DNA of 32,925 nucleotides from Methanohalobium sp. (GCF_018609725.1 NZ_JAHENT010000136.1:1-32925); one strand, 5' to 3'; shown: positions 1-9,182, counted from the first letter of the stretch. The notes: generated from the sequence alone by a model not told the origin. Made by a program: numbers and translations.

Positions 1-305
1 GAACCTAAAGCACCCAATAGTAGTATAATTTTTGAATCATCGATATCGTTTTCATCCTTTATACCCTGAAATTCTTTTCTCAGCACATAAAACATTACTG
101 TCAAAAACAGGGGATATAATTTAACCTCCCATGAAAGTGGATAATTAAGATTAAAATATTCAATTAAGAATACGGCAACCGAAGATACCAAAGCCAGTAA
201 AAGACAGAAATAGATGAAAACCATTACCATAAATGGTGAAAGATTAAATTGATTTGTTTTTTTCTCAATATATTCACTTTCATAATACATTCCGTTTTTA
301 TTCAT
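1..305 (-). CDS. Membrane protein, N-terminal part only (runs off the window)
   Basis: Open frame from an ATG at 305 on the minus strand to the window edge with no stop, about 101 codons. The first 24 residues are polar. Two hydrophobic stretches follow, around residues 25-46 and 60-75, each long enough for a membrane helix, then a charged segment and the start of another hydrophobic run at the edge. I recognise no family. The DUF61 gene lies just upstream on the same strand with 66 bases between them, so they could share a transcript. Only the N-terminus is visible, so no function is assigned. Confidence 0.6.
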   Translation of the reverse strand, partial: MNKNGMYYESEYIEKKTNQFNLSPFMVMVFIYFCLLLALVSSVAVFLIEYFNLNYPLSWEVKLYPLFLTVMFYVLRKEFQGIKDENDIDDSKIILLLGALG

Positions 306-371
306 GGATTCTCACATATCTGTCTTTTTACTGATAGGTTGTAACTGGATTTAATCAATCTGGTAAAGGTT

Positions 372-806
372 TTAGGCCATCACAATCTGGACAGCACTTG
401 GATATTTCTTCTTGATGGAATACGCAATAGCTTTTCCCATCCAGTGACGGTTGTTTCGAAATTCCCGTTTATATCCAATTTCACCAAGAATTTGAAGGGC
501 TTCAAAAGCTGTTTTATCATTTATATAACAGCTATCATCTACCTGCAGGTCAAAGAAAAATAATATCGGGAGTTTTAATCTTTTTTGTATATGTTCTGGA
601 AGCCTATTTCCGAGTTCGTTAATGATTTCTTTTTTGAACAAATACTCTCTTCCATCTTTTGTTTTTGAAGATGGATTATCTTCTTCAAGTAGCTGGGAAA
701 GAGTTTTCCTTGCAGTTACAATGCTGTTGTTTATTTTACTTATTTCAAGGTTCATCCATCGGTTGATGATTGAATCATCGGTAATTGAAGCTCTTCTTTC
801 AGACAT
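372..806 (-). CDS. UPF0216/DUF61 family protein
   Basis: A 144-aa soluble protein. The C-terminal half carries the signature I associate with the archaeal DUF61 (UPF0216) family: a phenylalanine-rich strand (LPILFFFD), an 'E-ALQILGEIGYKREF' helix, and an ending with RHWMGKAIAYSI followed by KYPSAVQIV. The length fits the family, which is confined to archaea and has no established function. Cysteine is nearly absent, and no transmembrane segment or catalytic motif is evident. The stop codon is TAA. The upstream intergenic stretch (807-1046) is AT-rich and separates it from the divergent betaine-binding protein gene, so the two probably have separate promoters there. Confidence 0.72.
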   Translation of the reverse strand: MSERRASITDDSIINRWMNLEISKINNSIVTARKTLSQLLEEDNPSSKTKDGREYLFKKEIINELGNRLPEHIQKRLKLPILFFFDLQVDDSCYINDKTAFEALQILGEIGYKREFRNNRHWMGKAIAYSIKKKYPSAVQIVMA

Positions 807-1046
807 TTTAGATTTGTGTCCTTTTTTCTTTGAAATTATTGGGGCTGATAATAATATAGTTTTCCATTAATATGCAAAAATTTTAGCCTGTAATTTTGTA
901 CACTCAAACATTTTTTATAAATAATGCTTTATAATAGTAAATAACTAACGTTAAATCGTTTATAACCTATGTATTATATATAGAATTGATGATGCTTTCT
1001 GAAGCTGAAATCGACAAAACGTTTGATATTAAACTTAGTGATATAA

Positions 1047-1967
1047 ATGAAAACAAACAAAAATATATTATCTGTATTTATAATATGTCTGTTGCTCATA
1101 TTTTCCCTTGCTTCAGCTGGATGTATGCAGCAAAATAGTGAGCAAACACCAAACAATGAAGAATCTACACCCGATAAATCCGAAACAATAAAACTTGGCT
1201 CAACTACTTGGGATGATGGTCGGGCAACATCTAACGTGTTCAAACATATACTGGAATCTGAAGGTTATAATGTAGAACTGGTATATGGTGACCTCGGTGG
1301 TGTATATCAGGGTTTGTCTGATAAAGACCTTGATTTTTATGTAAGTGCATGGTTGCCAGGCACACAGGGAAATTACTGGGATAGGTACAGTGAAGACCTG
1401 ATTATTGTAAATAATCTTTCATCGGGAGCTAGAACAGGACTTGTAGTTCCATCCTATGTACCGGTGGATACCATTAATGGTTTAAAAGAACACAGGGACA
1501 AATTCGATGGTCAGATACAGGGAATAGAGCCAGGTGCAGGCATTATGGAACAGACTGAAACTGCAATTTCTGAATACAACCTTGATTATAAATTGCAATC
1601 AAGTAGTACGGTTGCGATGTCTACTGAATTGGGTGATGATATAAAAGATGAAGAATGGATTGTTGTAACCCTCTGGAATCCTCACTGGTCTTTTAGCCGT
1701 ATGAAACAGGTGTATGGTGCTGACCTGAAATATCTTGAAGATCCAAAGGGTGTTTACGGTAAAAGCGATAATATCACTATGATAGCAAGAGAAGGTTTCA
1801 ATGAGGATTATCCAAAAATTTATAAACTGGCATCAAATGCCAATATGGATATTTCAGAAATCGAATCCATGATGCTTGATATAGAAAATGGTGTGAGCCC
1901 TGCAGATGCAGCTCAAAAATGGATTGACAACAATCCTGAAAAAGTAAGTAAATGGCTTGGTGAATGA
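1047..1967 (+). CDS. Glycine betaine/proline ABC transporter substrate-binding lipoprotein (OpuAC type)
   Basis: A 306-aa extracytoplasmic solute-binding protein. Residues 1-25 form a lipoprotein signal peptide with a lipobox ending at Cys26 (LASAGC), followed by a Q/N/E-rich linker to about residue 47. The mature domain has the OpuAC/ProX-like layout: TTWDDGRA (Trp55), VSAWLPGT (Trp102) and TLWNPHWS (Trp210, Trp214). Tryptophans at such places build the aromatic cage that holds the trimethylammonium group of betaine in this family. It would capture compatible solute outside the membrane and pass it to an OpuA-type permease and ATPase. Neither partner is adjacent: the upstream gene is divergent and the next gene is a small unknown. 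The gene is therefore an orphan here, with partners presumably elsewhere. A T-rich stretch after the TGA stop (about 1984-2000) may end transcription. Confidence 0.9.
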   Translation: MKTNKNILSVFIICLLLIFSLASAGCMQQNSEQTPNNEESTPDKSETIKLGSTTWDDGRATSNVFKHILESEGYNVELVYGDLGGVYQGLSDKDLDFYVSAWLPGTQGNYWDRYSEDLIIVNNLSSGARTGLVVPSYVPVDTINGLKEHRDKFDGQIQGIEPGAGIMEQTETAISEYNLDYKLQSSSTVAMSTELGDDIKDEEWIVVTLWNPHWSFSRMKQVYGADLKYLEDPKGVYGKSDNITMIAREGFNEDYPKIYKLASNANMDISEIESMMLDIENGVSPADAAQKWIDNNPEKVSKWLGE

Positions 1968-2187
1968 TATCCATCCCATTTTTTCTTTATTAATTTTTGT
2001 AATTGTTCATATTTACAGTATTTTTAACCTCTTTTTTCAATAATCTGAGCTATTGAGCCAGTATCCTACCTTTATGACTTTTTGCTGGTCTTTTATTTTT
2101 TCAATTAAAGTCTATGAAAAAATTAATATATCATTAATTGTTTGGAGCTATGAATACTCTTAATAAAAATAGTGAAAAGTGGTGAAA

Positions 2188-2424
2188 ATGCTCTCTGAAC
2201 AAGTACAGGTCCCTTATAACAAAAAAATAAACAAAATACATCGTTTTGGATGTAAGCCCGTAGCAGAATTGATATCCTATACAGATGGAACTTCTTGTCT
2301 CATTAACAGAATTACAGGAGATGAAGAAGTGTTTGAAGAGGAAAAAAAGGATTTAGCCTTCTCAATAGCCCAATCAATATCTGAAAAATACGATATAGAC
2401 AATCCCATAACAGGGGGATGGTGA
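2188..2424 (+). CDS. Small hypothetical protein (78 aa)
   Basis: A short soluble protein of unknown family with two Cys residues, an acidic 'EEVFEEEKKDL' helix and no membrane segment. Two in-frame GTG codons precede the ATG at 2188, but they overlap the likely ribosome binding site (GGTGA, 2181-2185), so I start at the ATG. The next gene is convergent and a good terminator overlaps the stop codon, so it is probably monocistronic. I cannot assign a function. Confidence 0.55.
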   Translation: MLSEQVQVPYNKKINKIHRFGCKPVAELISYTDGTSCLINRITGDEEVFEEEKKDLAFSIAQSISEKYDIDNPITGGW

Positions 2425-2440
2425 ATTCAACCATCCTTTT
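2416..2440 (+). terminator. Stem-loop plus T-run after the small hypothetical gene
   Basis: A perfect 7-bp stem, GGATGGT (2416-2422) with ACCATCC (2430-2436), has a 7-nt loop and is followed directly by TTTT. It overlaps the TGA stop of the upstream gene. On the minus strand it lacks a T-run, so it should serve only the plus-strand gene. Confidence 0.55.
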
Positions 2441-2447
2441 ATTGCAA

Positions 2448-4460
2448 TTACACTCGTTTACTCTGGTAATCATAATCCCATGATATACCCAGTTTGTCCT
2501 CATAGGATTTTAAAAACAACTCCCAGTATTTTCTGGCGGTATTAGTTTTGTCATTTTCAAATTCATCCCACCATTTCATGTTGCCGAATTCTTTTGCACC
2601 ATAAGCAACAATATCCAAAACTCTATGGCTGTCCCAGAACGAAGGTTTTATCCCAGCTTTTTTATCGTATTCTACCATTTTTCTAATAATTTCTTCGTTG
2701 TGGCTTTTATCTATGTCAATATCCCATGCTTTTTTCAAAAGCAGTGGTATGACCTCGGTTGCCCAGTTTCTGTGAAATCTGCACATGCCGGTATTTTCAG
2801 AATAGAGTTCATATACAGCTTTTTTGAAACATTCTTCTGCCAGAGTTTGCGGGTCGAAAAATCCAAACTGATAATAGGTGAGATATTTACCCTGTATTGG
2901 AACAGGCACAAAATTTCCAACTGCCCAGTACATAGTTGGAGCGATACATCCGTCTTCACCTAAGGGTACGTAGACTGCAAAATCTTTGTAGCTATTATAA
3001 CCAGAATTATGATTTTTAATTCTTTCTTTAAATATCTCATCAAATTTGCTGGCGGCTTTTCTTATACCCTGTCTCAAAACTTTACAAACTTCAGTTTTAC
3101 CATAAGCTACATTATCGGCAAGTTCTGCTACAAGATTTGCGTTTATTTCTGAATCTTTTTCATAATCAAAATTTTTCATGTCAAATCTTGGGTTGGCGGA
3201 CAATCCAAGCTCTTCTGCTGATAATAGTCCTTCAGATATCAGTTCAAGTATCCATGCTGAAAGATTGCCAAACTCTATGGCATCAAATCCTATAGTATCG
3301 ATTTTTTTTACCGAAACATCAGTTTTGTGAATCTCATATGAACCGGTCAGAGGACCATCCGCTTCGTAAGGTTCATAATCAACATGTTGCCCTTCACGAT
3401 GTTTTTTACATACCACAGGACAGGGCTCCCCACAGGTAGTCCAGTTTCTTGGTTCCATAGATTCTTTGTTGAACGGTTTCCAGTATTTATCTAACAGTTT
3501 TTCATGGATGTTTATCCTTTCATCTCTGGGCATGTAAATCATTTTCCAGTTCATTAAGGGTATGAATTCACCTAGACAATGAATATTGGAACCAAATGTG
3601 CCCCCACTTTCGATTTTTGGATTATATCTGTATTTGGTGGTTCTTTTTTTGATGACCTTTATATATGATTCATTGTAATATGTGTCAAGAATATCCTTGA
3701 CGTTATCCATATCTGAAAGGTCTACACCAGGAAATATTCTTTCCATATCTCCTCCAAAAACAATGCCGGCAACACCATGACCCTGATATAAAACAGAGCC
3801 GCTTCCACCTCTACCAGCCCATTCTTCAGAACCTACAACCATTTCATTGTTTTTTAAAGTGGCTGAAAATGTTGCGCCCATGTTGGAATACAATGAACCT
3901 GGGCCAACGACCATACATCTATAATCATTATTATACCTGGATGAAAAGTTGCTTATTAAATATTCAGATAATGCGTAAACACCTTCTTTACCATTGTATC
4001 CTTTGTAGATGTTTAGCAATTCGTTTTCTGTAATTTCGTGAAACTCTACATCTACAACTCCTCCTTTCCCGCCTTTTAGTACTATGATTGATGGTTTTTC
4101 TGACCTCCCTTCAATTGTTACATAATCAACACCCACTCTTTTGAATACATGTGCTGCACCACCCAGTGCAGAAACAAAAAAACCTTTCCAAAGCGGTGAA
4201 CGGAAGGAAAATATTAATCTTTGAGTACCGGGAAGTTTGCTTCCAGCAAGTTTACCTAGACCAAAACACAATACATTGTTTTTACTGTATTCTGAATATT
4301 CATAACTTCTGTAGTCAAAATGATTCTTCAATCCCCAGTCCACCGGTCCTACTATATCTTTATCAGCAAAACTAACGGTTTTGGTTTTGTCACCAGGGTT
4401 TAGGTATAGTGATCTAACCTTGTAGTTTTTCTTTTCTTCTGAAACACTCAATAAATTCAC
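2448..4460 (-). CDS. Aldehyde ferredoxin oxidoreductase (AOR) family tungsten/molybdenum enzyme
   Basis: A 670-aa member of the AOR family, a little longer than the usual 600-620 aa. The N-terminal domain shows the AOR order of motifs: LPGTQRLIFSFRSPLWKG, then GAAHVFKRVGVDYVTIEG, then VGPGS..SNMGATFSATL, then WAGRGGSG. The [4Fe-4S] ligands appear as C343-x3-C347-x3-C351 (CGEPCPVVC), with the fourth at C560 (TGMCRFHRNW). The first spacing is three residues rather than the two seen in classical AOR. DTIGFDAIEFGN matches the pterin-binding helix region. Such enzymes bind tungstobispterin and oxidise aldehydes or related substrates with ferredoxin; the substrate cannot be told here. The start is unsure: the GTG at 4460 sits almost on top of a GGGAG, and a TTG three codons later has better spacing. 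It is convergent with the small gene at 2188-2424. MoeA and FdhD genes in the window fit a cell that makes such cofactors. Confidence 0.88.
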   Translation of the reverse strand: MNLLSVSEEKKNYKVRSLYLNPGDKTKTVSFADKDIVGPVDWGLKNHFDYRSYEYSEYSKNNVLCFGLGKLAGSKLPGTQRLIFSFRSPLWKGFFVSALGGAAHVFKRVGVDYVTIEGRSEKPSIIVLKGGKGGVVDVEFHEITENELLNIYKGYNGKEGVYALSEYLISNFSSRYNNDYRCMVVGPGSLYSNMGATFSATLKNNEMVVGSEEWAGRGGSGSVLYQGHGVAGIVFGGDMERIFPGVDLSDMDNVKDILDTYYNESYIKVIKKRTTKYRYNPKIESGGTFGSNIHCLGEFIPLMNWKMIYMPRDERINIHEKLLDKYWKPFNKESMEPRNWTTCGEPCPVVCKKHREGQHVDYEPYEADGPLTGSYEIHKTDVSVKKIDTIGFDAIEFGNLSAWILELISEGLLSAEELGLSANPRFDMKNFDYEKDSEINANLVAELADNVAYGKTEVCKVLRQGIRKAASKFDEIFKERIKNHNSGYNSYKDFAVYVPLGEDGCIAPTMYWAVGNFVPVPIQGKYLTYYQFGFFDPQTLAEECFKKAVYELYSENTGMCRFHRNWATEVIPLLLKKAWDIDIDKSHNEEIIRKMVEYDKKAGIKPSFWDSHRVLDIVAYGAKEFGNMKWWDEFENDKTNTARKYWELFLKSYEDKLGISWDYDYQSKRV

Positions 4461-4579
4461 ACTCCCATGATATACGTAAAACTATTGAAATCCCCTATTA
4501 TAGTTAAGTGTAGTTCATATTAAATTTGTTGACAAAAAAACAATTATTCAAAAACTAACTTTACAATAAAAATAGTATG

Positions 4580-4657
4580 TGGCGGACCCGGTGGGATTTG
4601 AACCCACGACCTCCGGGTTAGAAGCCCGGTGCTATATCCTGGCTAAGCCACGGGACC
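4580..4657 (-). tRNA. tRNA-Arg (anticodon UCU), CCA encoded
   Basis: Minus-strand cloverleaf. Acceptor GGTCCCG pairs with CGGGTCC, with discriminator G and an encoded CCA. The anticodon stem is CCGGG/CCCGG around the loop CTTCTAA, giving anticodon TCT for AGA codons. The T arm GTGGG-TTCAAAT-CCCAC is perfect. The third acceptor pair is a U-U mismatch (U3-U70), the only defect in an otherwise good tRNA. No intron is seen. Confidence 0.93.
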
Positions 4658-4844
4658 TTATGCCAAAGATAGCAGAGATACTTAATTGTTGTTTATCCAT
4701 AAAAGGTTTTTTGTTGAATCTTCCATTAATCCGTCTGTAATAATTGTTTTCTTCTGTTGAATTCACAAATATACATATATAACATTGAAAATATCAAAAG
4801 TGATATAAATAATATAAAAATAGCATTGGATGAGGCTTAAACAG

Positions 4845-5741
4845 ATGAGCGAGTTATTGATTTATTTCAACGGTGAGTTTGTTCCAAAATCCCAGGCGAC
4901 GACATCGATTTATGATCACGGGTTCCTCTATGGAGATGGTGTTTTTGAAGGTATCAGGGCCTACAACGGTCGGGTTTTCAAAATGGATGAACATATCGAT
5001 AGACTGTACGACTCTGCGAAGGCTATTGTACTTGACATACCATTGACAAAGGATGAGATGATAGAGGCAATACTTCAAACGTTGAGAAAGAACAACCTTA
5101 TGGATGCCTATATCCGCCCGATTGTATCAAGAGGAATCGGAGACCTTGGACTTGACCCGAGAAAATGTACAAAACCAAATGTATTCATTATAACCCAACA
5201 ATGGGATGCGCTCTATGGCGACCTTTACGAAGTGGGACTTACTGCAGTAACGGTAACAACCCGCAGGAACGCTCCGGATGCACTTTCTCCAAATATAAAA
5301 TCCATGAATTATCTCAACAATATACTGGCTAAAGTTGAGGCGAATAATAAAGGTGGAGATGAGGCTATATTCCTGGACAACAATGGATATGTTTCTGAAG
5401 GCTCAGGAGACAATATATTTGTAGTAAATAATGGTAAAGTTTACACACCACCGACCATCAATAATCTGAAAGGGATTACAAGAGCGGTTTCAATTGAAAT
5501 TTTAAAGGATATGGGATATGAGGTTAATGAACAGCACATGGGACTTTTCGATTTATATACAGCAGATGAGATTTTTGTAACAGGTACAGCGGCTGAAGCA
5601 GCTCCTATAAATCAGGTAGATGGACGAAGTATAGGCAATGGAAAACCTGGAAAGGTGACTAACAAAGTTATTGAGGCTTTTAAAGAAGTCACGAGAAACA
5701 AAGGAACACCTATATACCCTGAAAACGAGGTTAAAGTTTAA
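4845..5741 (+). CDS. ilvE: Branched-chain-amino-acid aminotransferase
   Basis: A class IV PLP-dependent aminotransferase of 298 aa. It opens with [12 protein letters not shown] and [18 protein letters not shown], the hallmark of the family. The lysine that forms the Schiff base lies in [14 protein letters not shown], followed by [21 protein letters not shown] and FVTGTAAE. It would transfer the amino group between glutamate and the 2-oxo acids of leucine, isoleucine and valine in the cytoplasm. An upstream in-frame ATG at 4830 is possible, but the ATG at 4845 has TGAGG (4831-4835) about nine bases ahead and matches the family N-terminus ([12 protein letters not shown]). A TATA-like ATACATATATAAC lies near 4771-4784. 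The moeA fusion gene follows 28 bases after the stop and may be co-transcribed, though a T-rich run sits between them. Confidence 0.93.
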   Translation: MSELLIYFNGEFVPKSQATTSIYDHGFLYGDGVFEGIRAYNGRVFKMDEHIDRLYDSAKAIVLDIPLTKDEMIEAILQTLRKNNLMDAYIRPIVSRGIGDLGLDPRKCTKPNVFIITQQWDALYGDLYEVGLTAVTVTTRRNAPDALSPNIKSMNYLNNILAKVEANNKGGDEAIFLDNNGYVSEGSGDNIFVVNNGKVYTPPTINNLKGITRAVSIEILKDMGYEVNEQHMGLFDLYTADEIFVTGTAAEAAPINQVDGRSIGNGKPGKVTNKVIEAFKEVTRNKGTPIYPENEVKV

Positions 5742-5769
5742 AAACTCTTATTTTTTGTTTTAAAAAATC

Positions 5770-7683
5770 ATGGCACATAAAGAATTTAGAACGTTGATTC
5801 CTGTGGATGAAGCACACAGGTTGTTAAAACAAATCCCTATTAATCATTCCACAAAATCTCTTCCTTTGGAGGAAGCACTGGGATATACCTTAGCGGAACA
5901 TGTTGTTTCAAGTATAGATGTACCATCGTTTGATAAATCAATAATGGATGGTTATGCTGTTCGTGCAGGTGATACCTATCAGGCAGGAGAAACAAATCCA
6001 GTAACTCTATGTTTTACAGGTTCAATAGATGCTGGATTCGTTGGTGATTTTTATTTAAACGAGGGTGAAGCGATATCCATAGCTACAGGAGCACCAATAC
6101 CTGACGGTGCTGATGCAATGGTGAAGGTGGAAGATACAAAAAGAGCAAACAGTAAGGTATCGATTTACAGACCTGTTCATACCGGTGAGAATATCATGTC
6201 CAGAGGTTCGGATATTATGAGGGGTGAACAGGTGCTTTGTCGAAATACACGAATAGGTTCACGTGAGATAGGAGTTCTTTCAGCGATAGGAAAACGGTAT
6301 GTTGATGTTGATACAATAAAAGTGGGTATTATATCTACAGGAAATGAATTGATTACTCCTGGAAATTCTCTGGATAAAGGGATGATTTATGACACGAATT
6401 CTTATGCTCTTTCTACCAGTGTTAAGGAGTGCGGTGCAACACCATTAATGTATGGAATTGTAGAAGATGAAGAAAAGGCAATGTTTAATGCAATAAACAG
6501 GGCTGTACAAGAATGCAACCTTGTCCTTACCTCTGGCAGCACTTCTGCAGGTGCTGGAGATATTATGTATAAGGTAATAGAGGAAAAGGGTAGAACTCTG
6601 TTTCATGGAATTAATATCAAACCCGGTAAACCGGTTGTTGCAGGTATGATAAATGATGTGCCTACTATAGGACTTCCAGGAAACCCTACATCAGCACTAA
6701 CTATATTCAATGAATTCATAGTACCTCTTATTCATAATACACAGGATACGTTTGACAATACTAAAGATGAATTGACAGTTACTGCTGTTCTTGGAACTGG
6801 TATAAATTCACAGGGTAGACAGCAACTACTGCCAGTTGGCATGATACGTGGAAAAGTATACCCTGCTGATAAAGGATCGGGGGCAATAACTACCCTTGCC
6901 GATGCAGACGGATTTATACAAATCTCAGCAGAAACCGAATATATTGAACCCGACACATCCGTAAATGTAACACTGTTTGGAAATGTGGATGAACCAGATT
7001 TGTTGTTTACAGGTGGATATTGTCCGGGAATAGATATCCTTGAAGAACTTTCAGGGCTTAAATTCAGGGTTTTGAATAATGGTTCTTCTGGAGGTTTTAG
7101 TTCAGTATCAACAGGTTTTTCAGACATTGCAGGGGTAAATATGCCGGATGATTCTGGTAATTATAACATATCTATGATCAAGAAAATGAAATTATCTGAT
7201 GTGGTACTTGTCAAAGGTTACAAAAGGGAACAGGGTTTAATCGTTCGTCAAAATAGTGATATTTCTGGAATTGATGATATACTGGACAAACGACTGATAA
7301 ATCGTAATAGAGGCTCAGGGACACGAAGTTTACTGGATTTGAACCTTAAACAGTTTGCTGATAAGATGGGGATGTCATTTAATAATTTAAAGCAATCTCT
7401 TGATGGATATAACAGTGGGGCAAAATCACATCTTGCAGTTTGTAATGCTGTCAAGGAAGAATTCGCAGATGTGGGTTTTGGTCTTAGAACTATGGCTGAA
7501 AATTCCGGGTTAAAATTTATCAGTATTTGTGAAGAAGAATTTGATTTCTTGGTTCAAAAAGAAGCAATGGATTTAACTGAAATAAAGACATCGATTTCCT
7601 GCCTTTCATCAAAATATTTTGCTGATAATCTCCCATCCGGACTTTCGGTCTATGAACGAACTGGCGAAATAATCGAGTTTTAA
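5770..7683 (+). CDS. moeA: Molybdopterin molybdenumtransferase MoeA fused to a periplasmic-binding-protein-like domain
   Basis: A 637-aa two-part protein. Residues 1-410 are MoeA: VPSFDKSIMDGYAV near 51-64, the MoCF-type core with STGNELITPGN and TSGSTSAGAGD, then the INIKPGKPVVAG and TIGLPGNPTSA loops. MoeA inserts molybdate or tungstate into adenylylated molybdopterin. Residues about 412-637 form a PBP-like domain related to LysR substrate-binding folds. It starts at LLFTGGYCPGIDIL and contains NRNRGSGTRSLLD, the typical ligand-loop signature. This fusion is common in archaea; the second domain may sense or bind the oxyanion, which is inference. The product would serve the AOR-type enzyme in this window and formylmethanofuran dehydrogenase elsewhere. 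No clear ribosome binding site precedes the ATG at 5770. Confidence 0.93.
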   Translation: MAHKEFRTLIPVDEAHRLLKQIPINHSTKSLPLEEALGYTLAEHVVSSIDVPSFDKSIMDGYAVRAGDTYQAGETNPVTLCFTGSIDAGFVGDFYLNEGEAISIATGAPIPDGADAMVKVEDTKRANSKVSIYRPVHTGENIMSRGSDIMRGEQVLCRNTRIGSREIGVLSAIGKRYVDVDTIKVGIISTGNELITPGNSLDKGMIYDTNSYALSTSVKECGATPLMYGIVEDEEKAMFNAINRAVQECNLVLTSGSTSAGAGDIMYKVIEEKGRTLFHGINIKPGKPVVAGMINDVPTIGLPGNPTSALTIFNEFIVPLIHNTQDTFDNTKDELTVTAVLGTGINSQGRQQLLPVGMIRGKVYPADKGSGAITTLADADGFIQISAETEYIEPDTSVNVTLFGNVDEPDLLFTGGYCPGIDILEELSGLKFRVLNNGSSGGFSSVSTGFSDIAGVNMPDDSGNYNISMIKKMKLSDVVLVKGYKREQGLIVRQNSDISGIDDILDKRLINRNRGSGTRSLLDLNLKQFADKMGMSFNNLKQSLDGYNSGAKSHLAVCNAVKEEFADVGFGLRTMAENSGLKFISICEEEFDFLVQKEAMDLTEIKTSISCLSSKYFADNLPSGLSVYERTGEIIEF

Positions 7684-7791
7684 TCATCAGTTTTATAAAT
7701 TATAACCAATACAATAAATATACGATTTTTCAATTAGACTTCAATAAGGATAAAAACCTTTTTTATTTTTGAAGCAGTGTCGGGGTACAAA

Positions 7792-8886
7792 ATGAGTATA
7801 CATGAAGAGATAAATAAAGTACAGGAAGAAATAAAAAATACCCCATATAACAAGGCAACATCTCATCACATAGGTCGGCTCAAGGCAAAGCTTGCACGTC
7901 TTCGGGATGAGGCAGAGAGAAAGGAATCCGGTAAATCCAAAGGAGCAGGATACTCTGTAAAACGATCTGGTGATGCTACAGTATCGCTGGTTGGTTTTCC
8001 ATCAGTGGGTAAATCCACCCTTTTAAATAAATTAACAGGAGCACAGTCCGAGGTAGCAGATTATGAATTTACAACACTCGAGGTGATACCCGGTGTACTG
8101 GAATATAAGGGTGCAAAAATACAGATGCTGGATGTTCCAGGACTTGTGAAAGGAGCCGCATCTGGAAGAGGTAGAGGAAAGGAAGTAATATCAGTTATTA
8201 GAAACTCAAACCTTGTAGTCTTTATTCTGGACGTTTTCCAGATATATCAGTATGATGTATTGAAACAGGAACTGTATGATGCGGGTGTTCGTATTAATGA
8301 AAATCCACCTGATGTTACAATAAAGAGAATGGATCGTGGAGGCGTAATTGTAGACAGTACGGTAGACCTTGATTATCTTTCAGTTGATACTATAAAAACG
8401 GTCCTTGGCGAATACAAAATCCATAATGCACATGTTCTAATCAGGGAGAATATAACAGTAGACCAGCTTATAGATGCAGTGCTTGAAAACAGAGTATATA
8501 TACCGGGATTGCCGATAATTAATAAAGTAGATTTGGCTGACGAGGGTACAATAGAATATTGTGTACAGAATTTCCCTGAAGCTATTATGATATCTGCAGA
8601 CCAGGAGATGAATATAGAAGGTGTAAAAGAGGGTATCTTTTCATTGATTGATTTTATAAGGGTTTATATGAAGCCCCAAGGTGAATCTGCAGATTTGGAA
8701 GAACCAATGATTATAAGAAAGGGTTCTACCGTAGAGGATGTTTGTGAAAGCCTCCATAGGGATTTTAAAAAGAAATTTAGATACGCAAGAGTATGGGGTT
8801 CATCAGCAAAGCATCCTGGTCAAAGAGCAGGTCTCGATCATGTATTGCATGATAAGGACATACTTAGCCTTATAATCCAAAAATAA
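7792..8886 (+). CDS. drg: DRG/Rbg family GTP-binding protein with TGS domain
   Basis: A 364-aa cytoplasmic GTPase of the Obg-HflX superfamily, archaeal DRG type. The N-terminal helix (EINKVQEEIKNTPYNKATSHHIGRLKAKL) is characteristic. G-domain motifs are present: G1 GFPSVGKST, G2 around DYEFTTLE, G3 DVPGL, and G4 NKVD. An S5D2L-like insertion lies in the middle of the G domain. The last about 75 residues form a TGS domain (RKGSTVEDVC ... KHPGQRAGLDHVL). DRG proteins associate with ribosomes and translation. I start at ATG 7792, five bases after GGGGT (7782-7786); an in-frame GTG at 7777 would add five residues but lacks that site. A TAA stop precedes a tRNA gene, and no operon partner is evident. 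Confidence 0.93.
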   Translation: MSIHEEINKVQEEIKNTPYNKATSHHIGRLKAKLARLRDEAERKESGKSKGAGYSVKRSGDATVSLVGFPSVGKSTLLNKLTGAQSEVADYEFTTLEVIPGVLEYKGAKIQMLDVPGLVKGAASGRGRGKEVISVIRNSNLVVFILDVFQIYQYDVLKQELYDAGVRINENPPDVTIKRMDRGGVIVDSTVDLDYLSVDTIKTVLGEYKIHNAHVLIRENITVDQLIDAVLENRVYIPGLPIINKVDLADEGTIEYCVQNFPEAIMISADQEMNIEGVKEGIFSLIDFIRVYMKPQGESADLEEPMIIRKGSTVEDVCESLHRDFKKKFRYARVWGSSAKHPGQRAGLDHVLHDKDILSLIIQK

Positions 8887-8977
8887 TATTTTTTTATAAT
8901 ATGAAAACTTTCAGGATTATGTCCTGAATTTGCATAACAATTAAGTATTAGTTTGTCTGTATGGCATAAGGCAAAGT

Positions 8978-9050
8978 AGTCCCGTAGGGTAGCGGTCAAT
9001 CCTGCAGGCCTTTGGAGCCTGCGACGGCGGTTCGAATCCGCCCGGGACTA
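8978..9050 (+). tRNA. tRNA-Gln (anticodon UUG)
   Basis: Acceptor AGTCCCG pairs perfectly with CGGGACT, with discriminator A. The anticodon arm CAGGC-CTTTGGA-GCCTG gives anticodon TTG, and the T arm GGCGG-TTCGAAT-CCGCC is perfect. CCA is not encoded. The A1-U72 first pair is the feature by which archaeal GatDE recognises Glu-tRNA-Gln for amidation (established knowledge). Confidence 0.94.
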
Positions 9051-9077
9051 TATTATCACAATTGATAGTCCTTTTTT
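9045..9077 (+). terminator. Possible terminator overlapping the tRNA-Gln 3' end
   Basis: GGACTAT (9045-9051) can pair with ATAGTCC (9065-9071), and six T residues follow immediately. The left arm is part of the tRNA acceptor, so it competes with the tRNA fold. The T-run alone may be enough to stop transcription. Confidence 0.4.
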
Positions 9078-9146
9078 ATACACTAAAATTCAATCATATA
9101 TATTGGATTGGATACCACAAATATGAAGTTAGTTTTGTAAAACAAT

Positions 9147-9182
9147 GAATAAAAGGGATTTTTACTGCTGTAAATCCCTTTT
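9147..9182 (-). terminator. Terminator of the DGC-protein operon
   Basis: A perfect 9-bp stem, AAGGGATTT (9153-9161) with AAATCCCTT (9172-9180). The TAA stop of the minus-strand gene lies in the loop. Read on the minus strand, the stem is followed by a TTTTATT tract. Confidence 0.5.

Noticed and set aside
622-870. Plus-strand frame of 82 codons
   Set aside because: It is antisense to the DUF61 gene, and its composition is that of a shadow frame.
4151-4375. Frame antisense to the AOR gene
   Set aside because: Overlaps a strongly supported family gene; no motif or binding site.
6732-7127. Minus-strand 131-codon frame inside moeA
   Set aside because: Opposite to a well-supported coding frame; no family features.
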